From Parvibaculaceae bacterium (GTDB lineage: Bacteria > Pseudomonadota > Alphaproteobacteria > Parvibaculales > Parvibaculaceae), in NCBI GenBank assembly GCA_029209985.1, contig JARGNZ010000001.1:20669-65981 (forward strand): a stretch of 45,313 bases of DNA, given 5' to 3'. Within the stretch, counting starts at the first letter, position 1. Every line of letters starts with the position of its first letter. Position numbers and translations under genes: made by a program. Positions 1 through 11,761 of the stretch are shown here, in pieces. Under the pieces are notes generated by a model. The model did not search any database, was not told the origin of the DNA, and was given only the letters and a program-made list of their open reading frames with translations.

Positions 1-52
1 TGATTTATTCATTCGTGATTTTCGACAGGGTGTCGCTAACGGGGGTTAGAAA

Positions 53-1180
53 GTGCGTAAGAACGATATGGAATTGGTTTCAGCAGAAGCAACTCAGGCG
101 CAAGGTAGCGCTAGTGATCGGGCTTTTTCATTCGTATCAGCACCTGCATTCCCGGCACCTGCTTCTATCAGAGAAGCACACTCCCTGTTTGATGCCGATA
201 TTATTCCTTTTGATCCACGTGACGCGAAGTCTCACCGCGAAGGTGCTGCTTTGGCAAACGCGTGTCGCGAGCAAACCCTTGGGGGTGTTGTTGCTCTTGA
301 GGGTGTGGGCCTGCACACCGGAGAAATTGTGCACATGACGCTGCGTCCGGCGGCCGCTGGACACGGAATTGTCTTCCGTCGTACGGATTTGGACACAAGT
401 GCGCCAGACGTTACTGATATTTTGGCGCGTTATGACATGGTTTCTGACGCGACAATGTGCACACGCATTTCTAATGCGGCGGGCACGGAGCTGAATACGA
501 TTGAGCACATCATGGCGGCTTTGTCTGCTTTCTCAATTGATAATGCGTTGATCGAAATTGATGGTCCTGAAGTGCCTGTCATGGATGGGTCTTCCTCTGA
601 ATTTGTTGCCGCCTTTACAAAAACAGGCGCACGCCAGCAGGGCGCAGAGCGCAAAGCATTACGTATTCTGAAGTCTGTTGTGGTGGAAGAAGGGCTAAAA
701 CGCTCTGAATTATGCCCGGCAGATCAGTTTCGGATTGAGTTTGAAATTGACTTTGATAGCCCAGTGATCGGCCGCCAAGTGTTTGCGGCTGATATTGACG
801 AAGCTTTCTTTGCGGATGAGCTGGGTGATGCGCGGACATTTGGGTTCTTAAAAGACTTGGAATTGATGAAATCATTAGGCTTGGCTCGGGGTGGTTCCTT
901 GGACAATGCGGTGGTGATTTCGGATGACGAAATTCTCAATGAAGATGGTTTGCGCTTCGATGATGAATTTGTCCGTCACAAAGTGCTCGATGCTGTTGGT
1001 GATTTGGCCTTGGCTGGTTTACCGATTCTTGGCTGCTTGAAGACTGTTCGCGGTGGACATGCGATGAACAACCTTGTGTTGCGGGCTTTATTTGCTGATC
1101 CAAGCTCTTATGAGATCGTTACTTTGCGGGAAGAGGGGGCCTCTGTTGCACGGCCTTCCTTGGCAATTCCGGCGGAATAG
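53..1180 (+). CDS. lpxC: UDP-3-O-acyl-N-acetylglucosamine deacetylase
   Basis: Zinc-dependent deacetylase that carries out the committed step of lipid A synthesis in the cytoplasm. The zinc ligands are visible as H152 (EHIMAAL), H309 and D313 (VRHKVLDAVGD), and the catalytic-region histidine H336 lies in GHAMNN. The recognisable LpxC fold starts only at about residue 72 (EGVGLHTG at 83-90), so this 375-residue reading has roughly 70 extra N-terminal residues compared with the usual ~305. The listed start is GTG at 53 behind a G-rich run at 40-44. A TTG at 251 preceded by GAAGG at 239-243 would give a 309-residue protein of normal length. In many alphaproteobacteria lpxC follows ftsZ, which would lie just outside the window. 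Function is certain; the start is not. Confidence 0.93.
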   Translation: MRKNDMELVSAEATQAQGSASDRAFSFVSAPAFPAPASIREAHSLFDADIIPFDPRDAKSHREGAALANACREQTLGGVVALEGVGLHTGEIVHMTLRPAAAGHGIVFRRTDLDTSAPDVTDILARYDMVSDATMCTRISNAAGTELNTIEHIMAALSAFSIDNALIEIDGPEVPVMDGSSSEFVAAFTKTGARQQGAERKALRILKSVVVEEGLKRSELCPADQFRIEFEIDFDSPVIGRQVFAADIDEAFFADELGDARTFGFLKDLELMKSLGLARGGSLDNAVVISDDEILNEDGLRFDDEFVRHKVLDAVGDLALAGLPILGCLKTVRGGHAMNNLVLRALFADPSSYEIVTLREEGASVARPSLAIPAE

Positions 1181-1262
1181 AGCCATTTTTTCCGTGCGGC
1201 CTGTTTTAGGGTCTAGCGGGGCGGCGAAAGACCATAAAATCCTCATTAAAACGTTTCATGCC

Positions 1263-1290
1263 TATAGCAGTCCCGCGCGGGATTGCTATA
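1263..1290. repeat. 28-nt palindrome between lpxC and bamD
   Basis: Near-perfect inverted repeat whose arms TATAGCAGTCCCGC and GCGGGATTGCTATA match at 13 of 14 positions with no loop. No T-run follows, so it is not a standard intrinsic terminator. It could be an operator, a processing hairpin in a read-through transcript, or a terminator of another type. Confidence 0.55.
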
Positions 1291-1294
1291 GTAC

Positions 1295-1310
1295 GCATCA
1301 ATGTTGATGC
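1295..1310. repeat. 16-nt perfect palindrome upstream of bamD
   Basis: GCATCAATGTTGATGC is an exact palindrome five bases after the larger one at 1263-1290 and 57 bases before the bamD start. It may be an operator half of a regulatory region; no factor can be named from sequence. Confidence 0.4.
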
Positions 1311-1366
1311 GCCTGTGGCAGCGCATACTTTTGATTTTGCAGGTTTCCAGAGGAAGCGGACTATTC

Positions 1367-2242
1367 ATGAAAAGCAATAAGTTTTCTGTGTCGATGGTAT
1401 TTGGCGGCTCCCGACTTGCGCGGGCCGTTGGTGGCAGTATTTTGGCAGCATTGCTTTTGACTGGCTGCGGCCGGGATGATGAATTTGCGGTTCCTTATGA
1501 GGAACGCCCAGTAGAAGAGATTTATAATAAGGGTCTCGACTATATGGAAGCTGGCGAATATCGCCGGGCATCGGCAGAGTTTGATGAAGTTGAACGCCAG
1601 CACCCCTATTCGCAATGGGCGCGGCGAGCCATGTTGATGGCTGCTTTCACGAATTACAAAACCAATGAATATGACAGCGCTATTTTGGCCGCGCAGCGGT
1701 TCTTGTCGCTCTTCCCCGGTAACAAAGATGCGGCCTATGCGCACTATCTGATTGGCATGAGCTATTATGAGCAGATTTCAGACGTGCGCCGTGACCAGAA
1801 AATGACCGACCGGGCTTATCAGTCCTTGTTGGAAGTGGTGCGCCGCTACCCTGACACAGAGTATGCATTGGATGCCCGCTTGAAAGTGGACCTTACAGTG
1901 GATCACTTGGCGGGTAAGGAGATGGCGATTGGCCGGTATTATTTGAAAGAGCGCAACTATTTGGCGGCGATCAATAGATTCCGTGTGGTGTTGGAGAAAT
2001 ACCAATCAACAACGCATATTGAAGAAGCTTTGACCCGTTTAACCGAGACATATTTGGCGTTGGGCGTTCAGTCTGAAGCGCAAACTGCGGCCGCTATCTT
2101 GGGGTACAATTATCCGGGCAGCGAATGGTATCAAGACTCTTATGCGATGCTTGAAGAGCGGGGCTTGGAGCCAGTTGAGAATGAAGATTCCTGGATCAGC
2201 AAGGCTTGGAAAGGCATTGGTGCTGCGGTTGATGTATTCTAA
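1367..2242 (+). CDS. bamD: Outer membrane assembly lipoprotein BamD
   Basis: Essential lipoprotein of the BAM complex, which inserts beta-barrel proteins into the outer membrane. The start at 1367 is preceded by AGAGGAAG and gives 291 residues. A lipoprotein signal ends in the lipobox LLTGC with the acylated Cys at residue 34. The mature part is a run of TPR-like helical repeats, beginning at EEIYNKGLDYMEAGEYRRAS and including LFPGNKDAAYAHYLIG, as in BamD/YfiO. An ATG 66 bases upstream is in frame but would place a long non-signal stretch before the lipoprotein signal and has no better ribosome site. It lies between lpxC and recN, a common alphaproteobacterial order. Confidence 0.95.
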   Translation: MKSNKFSVSMVFGGSRLARAVGGSILAALLLTGCGRDDEFAVPYEERPVEEIYNKGLDYMEAGEYRRASAEFDEVERQHPYSQWARRAMLMAAFTNYKTNEYDSAILAAQRFLSLFPGNKDAAYAHYLIGMSYYEQISDVRRDQKMTDRAYQSLLEVVRRYPDTEYALDARLKVDLTVDHLAGKEMAIGRYYLKERNYLAAINRFRVVLEKYQSTTHIEEALTRLTETYLALGVQSEAQTAAAILGYNYPGSEWYQDSYAMLEERGLEPVENEDSWISKAWKGIGAAVDVF

Positions 2243-2311
2243 TCAGGCGCGGCTTGCCTGCCGGTCGGTGGGAGCTGGTAATTTGATTGGTAAAAGTGAT
2301 CTGAGGCCAAC

Positions 2312-6108
<3,797 letters not shown>

Positions 6109-6111
6109 CGC

Positions 6112-7932
6112 CTATTTGCTGAGGGGCCGGGTTGCGGTTTCTAGCCACTGTTTTTCTTCTTTAGACATTTGCGGTTCAACCGCTTGGCGCACTCGGGCGT
6201 GATAGGCGTTGAGCCATTCAAGCTCTGCGTCTGATAGCAGTTGGGCATCGACCAAGTTTAGATCGATGGGCGCTAAGGTTAGGGTTTCAAAACCGCGCAT
6301 GGGGCGTTCGCCGTCTTCAACAGGTGTTGGCTCTGTTACGACCATGAGGTTTTCAATGCGGATGCCGTAGGCATCGGTTTTGTAGAAACCGGGTTCGTTG
6401 GATACAATCATGCCGGTTTGAAACGGCTCATATCCCATTTTTGAAATACGTTGAGGGCCTTCGTGAACGGATAAATAAGAGCCGACGCCGTGGCCCGTGC
6501 CGTGGTCAAAGTCCAGTCCCGCAGACCAAAGGGCTTGGCGGGCGAGAATGTCGATTTGTGCGCCGTTGGTGCCGTCGGGAAAGCGTGCATTGGCAAGGCT
6601 GATGTGGCCTTTGAGCACAAGGGTGAAGTGGCGCACCATCTCTGCACTTGGGGTGCCGATGGCGACTGTGCGGGTGACATCGGTTGTGCCATCTAAATAT
6701 TGGCCGCCGCTATCAACAAGATAAAGCTCCCCCTGATTGAGAGTGCGGTTGGTGGCTTCTGTCACGCGGTAATGCACAATGGCCCCGTTTGGACCTGCCC
6801 CAGAAATGGTGTCAAAGCTGATGTCTTTGAGGACATTGGTTTGACTGCGCAAAGTTTCGAGCTGTTGCGAGGCCGAAATTTCACTGACGGTGCCAGTGGG
6901 TGTTTCAACCTCTAGCCAATGCAAAAAGCGGGAAAGGGCGATACCATCGCGTGTGTGCGCGGCGCGGGAGCCTGCAACTTCGGTTGGGTTTTTACACGCT
7001 TTGGGCAGCTCGCAGGGGTCTGTTCCTTTTTGCACATGTGCGCCTGCATTGTTTAGGCGCATGGCAATCCAATTGGCGCAGGTGGCGGGGTCAAGTTGGA
7101 CAGTCTTTTTTTCTTGTCCTAATTGATCAAGGGCTTGGGCCAGTTCTGCTTCTGGGCGCGGGGTCACGGTGCTGCCTAAATGGGCGCGTGTTTCATCGCT
7201 GAGTTTGCGCGGATCTGTGAAAAGTTCCGCGCTGCCATCGGCGTTAAGAAGAGCAAAGGACAGAGGAAGGGGAGAGTGTCCCACATCTTGGCCACGAATG
7301 TTGAAGGCCCATGCGATGCTGTCTGGCATGGTGAGCACTGTTGCATCAATATTTTTGTCCCTTAGGCCCTTGGTGAGAGCCGCCAGTTTTTCGCACGCGG
7401 GTTGGCCTGCGTGCTCGAGCACATGGGGCACGATGGGGGCGAGGGGACGGGCGGGTTGGTCTTCCCAAACAGTGTCGAGGGGGTTTTGATCAAGAGCCAC
7501 AAGCTCGGCACCTGCCTTGCGGGCGGCTTCTTGTAAACGTACAACATTATCAGCTGTGTGGAGCCACGGGTCATAAGCGAGGCGTTGACCAGCTTCTAAG
7601 TTCTCGGTTAGCCAGCGGGTGGCAGGTGTTTCGATCATGTGGTGGGTTTGGAACGTCTCCAAATCAACCTGCTGTTTGACCTGTAGCGTATAGCGCCCAT
7701 CGATGAAAACAGCGGCGGTCTTGGTGAGCACGATGGCGAGGCCAGCGGAACCTGTGAACCCGGTGAGCCAGCTGAGGCGTTCAGCATGGGGCGGCACATA
7801 TTCACCCTGATGCTCATCAGCACGGGGAATGAGGAAGCCATGCACATCTAGGCGGGCCATTTCGGCACGAAGTGCTGCGGTGCGGGCGGGGCCGAAGCTT
7901 GCGTCGGCGCTATCTGTATAAGTTTGAAACAT
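6112..7932 (-). CDS. Aminopeptidase P family protein (Xaa-Pro aminopeptidase, M24)
   Basis: Metallopeptidase that removes N-terminal residues preceding proline. At 606 residues it is the long three-domain form: two creatinase-like N-terminal domains (to about 310), a pita-bread M24 catalytic domain and a short C-terminal M24_C segment. Metal-site motifs are present: DSGGQYLDGTTDVTRT (two Asp), GTGHGVGSYLSVHEGP (His), NEPGFY and RIENL (two Glu). The start at 7932 lacks a clear Shine-Dalgarno sequence; immediately upstream is the inverted repeat at 7940-7977. It is the last gene of a minus-strand run helicase-prmA-peptidase. Confidence 0.93.
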   Translation of the reverse strand: MFQTYTDSADASFGPARTAALRAEMARLDVHGFLIPRADEHQGEYVPPHAERLSWLTGFTGSAGLAIVLTKTAAVFIDGRYTLQVKQQVDLETFQTHHMIETPATRWLTENLEAGQRLAYDPWLHTADNVVRLQEAARKAGAELVALDQNPLDTVWEDQPARPLAPIVPHVLEHAGQPACEKLAALTKGLRDKNIDATVLTMPDSIAWAFNIRGQDVGHSPLPLSFALLNADGSAELFTDPRKLSDETRAHLGSTVTPRPEAELAQALDQLGQEKKTVQLDPATCANWIAMRLNNAGAHVQKGTDPCELPKACKNPTEVAGSRAAHTRDGIALSRFLHWLEVETPTGTVSEISASQQLETLRSQTNVLKDISFDTISGAGPNGAIVHYRVTEATNRTLNQGELYLVDSGGQYLDGTTDVTRTVAIGTPSAEMVRHFTLVLKGHISLANARFPDGTNGAQIDILARQALWSAGLDFDHGTGHGVGSYLSVHEGPQRISKMGYEPFQTGMIVSNEPGFYKTDAYGIRIENLMVVTEPTPVEDGERPMRGFETLTLAPIDLNLVDAQLLSDAELEWLNAYHARVRQAVEPQMSKEEKQWLETATRPLSK

Positions 7933-7939
7933 AGGGCAA

Positions 7940-7977
7940 ATGTAGGGGCTCGCCGATAGATCGGCAATGCCCTACAT
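7940..7977. repeat. 38-nt inverted repeat between prmA and the aminopeptidase gene
   Basis: Outer arms ATGTAGGG and CCCTACAT are exact complements, and inner arms GCCGAT and ATCGGC flank a 2-nt loop, with an internal bulge between. It ends seven bases before the aminopeptidase start codon, so a transcript from prmA would fold right at the ribosome-loading region. It lacks a T-run on either strand. It is either a weak terminator/processing site for prmA or a translational control hairpin. Confidence 0.5.
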
Positions 7978-8005
7978 GCTCATTTGCGTATTTTCCCCTT
8001 GGCCT

Positions 8006-8908
8006 TTAAGAGCGATTGGGAGCCAGATTAAGAATGACCCAGTCACCAAAGTTTATGCGGTCGCGCAGGTATAGGCCTTGAAGGCGGTAGGCGGCGAGGA
8101 CCATGTTGGCTTGCTCTTGCAGGATGCCAGAGAGAATGATTTCCCCGTCATATGTGATCTGGTGGGAGAGGGTGGCGGACAAATCGCACAATGGTTGCGC
8201 CAAGATATTGGCGACGATTAGGTCAAACGGGGCTTGTGCGCGCAAGGTTGGGTGATCGAACCCCTTTGCGGTAATCGCGTTAATCTGATTGGGGGTGGCG
8301 TTGAACCGAGCATTTTCTCGGGTTACATCAACCGAAATGGGGTCGATATCACTGGCTGTAATGGTGCGGCCTGTGAGCTTGGCAAGGGCAATGGCGAGAA
8401 CACCTGCGCCGCAACCAAGATCCAGCATGTTTTGAAACTTGCGACGACGGGTGACTTTCTCAATCATATTGAGGCACCCATGTGTGGTTGGGTGGTGTCC
8501 TGTGCCGAACGCCATGCCTGCATCAATGAGGAGAGGCATTTTCCCAACCGGGCATTTTCCTGCATCGTGTGATCCATGTAGGAAAAAGCGATCGGTGATG
8601 ATGGGGTGCAAACCTTGTTGGGATTTGGTGACCCAATCTGTGGGCGGGAGTTGTTCTATGGTGATGTTTTGCGGCTTTTCGCCTGTCAGCTCTTCAGGGA
8701 CCACCAGCATTGTGTCGATGACGGCCCGGACAGGTTCGTCGTGATAATAGGCTTCTACAGACCAGAGCGCGGCTTTTTCATCCAGTTCGGTCATGGAAAC
8801 AGCGGTGGCTTCGGGATGGAAGGCTTCTTCCAAGGTCTCAGAGAAAATCTCTGTTGCCGGACGGGTGACGGTGAAGCTCAGCTTCCAAAGACAATCAGTT
8901 TGGCTCAC
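8006..8908 (-). CDS. prmA: Ribosomal protein L11 methyltransferase
   Basis: SAM-dependent methyltransferase that methylates ribosomal protein L11. The SAM-binding motif I LDLGCGAGVLAIALAKL and the downstream PFDLIVANILAQPL (NPPY-like position) are typical of PrmA, as is MPLLIDAGMAFGTGHHPTTH ahead of motif I. The GTG start at 8908 has AGGAAAGAG upstream; the 300-residue length is normal. It is downstream of the helicase gene on the same strand with a 60-base gap. Confidence 0.94.
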   Translation of the reverse strand: MSQTDCLWKLSFTVTRPATEIFSETLEEAFHPEATAVSMTELDEKAALWSVEAYYHDEPVRAVIDTMLVVPEELTGEKPQNITIEQLPPTDWVTKSQQGLHPIITDRFFLHGSHDAGKCPVGKMPLLIDAGMAFGTGHHPTTHGCLNMIEKVTRRRKFQNMLDLGCGAGVLAIALAKLTGRTITASDIDPISVDVTRENARFNATPNQINAITAKGFDHPTLRAQAPFDLIVANILAQPLCDLSATLSHQITYDGEIILSGILQEQANMVLAAYRLQGLYLRDRINFGDWVILNLAPNRS

Positions 8909-8968
8909 AGTTTTTCTCTTTCCTGACGGGCCATTGGTGGGCGCGTCGGTTTAGGTTCGTGACTTAGA

Positions 8969-11404
8969 TTAAGTGCGCTCAACAAATGTATCGATGACTT
9001 TTTTCTGACCGGCTTTTTCGAAATCTACCGTTAATTTGTTGCCGTCAATTTGGGCGACACGACCGTACCCGAATTTCTGGTGAAAGATACGCTCGCCCTT
9101 AGAATAACTTGAGGCAGAGGGGTCTGATGTGGCGACGAGATCGGCTTTGGCATTGATTTGAGGCCCCCTGTTGCCCCGCCAGCTTTTGCTTGAGCCGCTG
9201 GCATTAGAGGCGTTTGATTGCGCCCGCTTCCAGCCGGGGGTGTCATAGGAACTGCTCGAAAATTCGTGATCTGTTTTTCCTTGATTGAAGGAACTGCTGC
9301 TGGCGCCGCCATAAGAGCCATAGTTGCTTTCGGATTGCTGCACTTCCACATGCTCGGGGGGCAGCTCATCGATGAAGCGTGAGGGAATGGCGCTTTGCCA
9401 CAAGGCATGAATGCGTCGGTTGGCGGCAAATGAAATTTTGGCGCGTTTGCGTGCGCGGGTGATGCCTACATAAGCAAGCCGGCGTTCTTCTTCTAAGCCT
9501 GACAGGCCGCTTTCGTCGAGGGCACGTTGGTGAGGGAACAGACCTTCTTCCCAACCGGGCAGGAAGACCGTGTCGAACTCTAGGCCTTTGGCAGAGTGCA
9601 AGGTCATGAGATTTACTTTGTCTTCGGTGTCGGCTTGCTCCACATCCATAACAAGTGAGATGTGTTCTAGGTAGCCGTGCATGGTGTCGAAGTGATCCAT
9701 TGAGCGGACCAATTCTTTCAAGTTATCTAGGCGACCGGGGGCATCGGCTGATTTGTCGTTCTGCCACATTTCTGTATAGCCGGATTCATCCAAAATGATC
9801 TCAGCTAATTCAGTGTGTGGCATGGAAGGCAAGAGTGCCCGCCAGCGGTCTATCATTTCCACAAATATTTTGAGGTTGCGCCGGGCGGGGTTTTTTAGTT
9901 CTTCGGTGTCAACAATCAGACGCGCTGTGCGCATGAGGGAAAGGTTTTGGGCGCGGGCAAGTTGATGCAATGTTTGCATTGCTTTGTCGCCAATGCCGCG
10001 ACGCGGTTTATTGACGATCCGCTCAAAGGCAAGGTCGTCATCTTGCTGGGCGACAAGGCGGAGATAGGCATTTGCATCTCGGATTTCGGCACGTTCATAG
10101 AAACGTGGGCCGCCCACCACCCGGTAGGGAATGCCGAGGTTGATGAAACGATCCTCAAACTCCCGCATTTGGAACGAGGCGCGTACGAGAATGGCCATGT
10201 CGCGCAGCAAGTGCTTTTCGCGCAGATGCTGTTCAATTTCTTCGCCAATTTTGCGGGCTTCTTCTTCGCCGTCCCACACGCCGCGCACGATGACTTTTTC
10301 GCCGTCGTCTAAGTCGGTCCAAAGGGTTTTGCCTAAGCGGCTTTCATTGGCTTTGATGAGGCCGGATGCGGCGCCCAAAATGTGGGGGGTTGAGCGATAG
10401 TTTTGTTCAAGCCGCACGACTTTTGCGCCGGGAAAGTCTTTTTCGAAGCGCAGGATGTTGTCGACTTCCGCCCCGCGCCAGCCATAGATCGACTGGTCGT
10501 CATCACCGACGCAGCAGATGTTACGGTTCTTTTGCGCGAGCAAGCGGAGCCACAAATATTGTGCAACATTTGTATCTTGGTATTCGTCCACCAGCATGTA
10601 GCGGAAGCGGTCTTGGTATTCTGCCAGAACTGTTGGGTTTTCTTGGAAGAGGCGTAGGCATTCCAATAGTAGGTCACCAAAGTCTGCTGCATTGAGTGTT
10701 TTGAGCCGGGCTTGATAGGTCGCGTATAATTCTGCGCCCTTGCCATTGGCGAAAGCAAAAGACTCCTCGCCGGGTACTTTGTCGGGGGTGAGGCCTTTGT
10801 TTTTCCAACCGTCAATGAGGGTGGCAAGTTGGCGGGCAGGCCAACGCTTCTCGTCAATTTGGTCTGCTTTGATGAGCTGTTTGAGCAGGCGGTTTTGATC
10901 ATCCATATCTAAAATGGTGAAATCGGACCGCAGGCCGACCAGCTCGGCATGGCGCCGCATAATTTTTGCGCTGATTGAGTGGAAGGTGCCGAGCCATTGC
11001 ATGCCTTCAACCACACCGCCAATGAGATTGCCGATACGGTTCTGCATCTCGCGCGCGGCTTTGTTGGTGAAGGTGACCGCCATGATTTGGCTGGGATATG
11101 CTTTGCGGGTGGCCAAAAGGTGGCCAATGCGCGTGGTGAGCACGCGGGTTTTGCCCGTGCCAGCGCCTGCTAACACAAGCAACGGCCCATCGAGGCATTC
11201 GATCGCCTCCCTTTGGGCGTCGTTTAAGCCATCCAAATAGGGCGCACGAACCTGTGCCATGGCTGCTGCGGCCGTGGACAAAACAGTTTCTTCCTCGGGA
11301 ATATCGCCGAGCTCAAAGGGGTCTGAAGGAATCATTGGGGGAGGATAAGGGGTTGCGTCGGTGTATTCCAGCGGACTTTTTAAAACACACGACGGTGCGG
11401 GCAT
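8969..11404 (-). CDS. UvrD/PcrA-type ATP-dependent DNA helicase
   Basis: Superfamily 1A 3'-5' helicase acting in nucleotide excision repair, mismatch repair or replication conflict resolution. Walker A AGAGTGKT lies near residue 80, motif II DEYQDTN and QSIYGWRGA follow, then LEQNYRST and a C-terminal VTLMTLHSAKGLEFD-like region (here VNLMTLHSAKGLEFD). The last 45 residues (GERIFHQKFGYGRVAQIDG onward) form the Tudor-like end seen in PcrA/UvrD, which binds RNA polymerase. The serine/asparagine-rich linker at about 690-750 is low complexity. Start is uncertain: 11404 and 11335 (MIPSDPFELG) are ATGs without a clear ribosome site, while a TTG at residue 42 has AGGAAG upstream. Function is clear; uvrD and pcrA cannot be separated here. 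Confidence 0.94.
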   Translation of the reverse strand: MPAPSCVLKSPLEYTDATPYPPPMIPSDPFELGDIPEEETVLSTAAAAMAQVRAPYLDGLNDAQREAIECLDGPLLVLAGAGTGKTRVLTTRIGHLLATRKAYPSQIMAVTFTNKAAREMQNRIGNLIGGVVEGMQWLGTFHSISAKIMRRHAELVGLRSDFTILDMDDQNRLLKQLIKADQIDEKRWPARQLATLIDGWKNKGLTPDKVPGEESFAFANGKGAELYATYQARLKTLNAADFGDLLLECLRLFQENPTVLAEYQDRFRYMLVDEYQDTNVAQYLWLRLLAQKNRNICCVGDDDQSIYGWRGAEVDNILRFEKDFPGAKVVRLEQNYRSTPHILGAASGLIKANESRLGKTLWTDLDDGEKVIVRGVWDGEEEARKIGEEIEQHLREKHLLRDMAILVRASFQMREFEDRFINLGIPYRVVGGPRFYERAEIRDANAYLRLVAQQDDDLAFERIVNKPRRGIGDKAMQTLHQLARAQNLSLMRTARLIVDTEELKNPARRNLKIFVEMIDRWRALLPSMPHTELAEIILDESGYTEMWQNDKSADAPGRLDNLKELVRSMDHFDTMHGYLEHISLVMDVEQADTEDKVNLMTLHSAKGLEFDTVFLPGWEEGLFPHQRALDESGLSGLEEERRLAYVGITRARKRAKISFAANRRIHALWQSAIPSRFIDELPPEHVEVQQSESNYGSYGGASSSSFNQGKTDHEFSSSSYDTPGWKRAQSNASNASGSSKSWRGNRGPQINAKADLVATSDPSASSYSKGERIFHQKFGYGRVAQIDGNKLTVDFEKAGQKKVIDTFVERT

Positions 11405-11761
11405 TGATCAAAACTTGTGTGGCCAGACGACGTGGAAGCGTTTGCTGTCGTGGGGAGTGCTGTTGCCATTTTTCGGTGCATAGCCTCCTGTATGCCCATT
11501 GTTTGGAGAGACTTGTTATTTTCAAGATATTGGGCGGCGGAAGTTTGTTCGCCTTATGCGTTTTACAATGAACTTTTTGTTTCAAGTAATCTTTGGATGC
11601 TAGTCTTTGTATTTATTTATTTTACTATTCTATATTTGTCAGCACTTAGATAGGTGTTTTTTTCTGCAGTTATATTTTTGTTTATGCTTATACTTTATCT
11701 CTAATTTGATCTTATAGCTTGATGTTTTCTGCAATGACGTTGTTACAGAGGGGGCGATATT
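11405..11761. other. AT-rich intergenic region between helicase and chemoreceptor genes
   Basis: 357 bases between two divergent genes. The right half (about 11570-11740) is strikingly AT-rich with T-runs, unlike its neighbours, and probably contains the chemoreceptor promoter; TATACT occurs at about 11690 but no convincing -35 element at the right spacing was found. The left half contains no recognisable motif, tRNA or hairpin. Confidence 0.5.

Noticed and set aside
11520-11600. Possible SOS box (GTTC-N7-GTTC) near the helicase gene
   Set aside because: GTTCGCCTTATGCGTT has only one correct half, so LexA control cannot be supported.
11417-11653. 78-codon plus-strand frame upstream of the chemoreceptor
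   Set aside because: No ribosome site, no recognisable domain, and it begins in the helicase upstream region and runs into AT-rich DNA; looks like chance.
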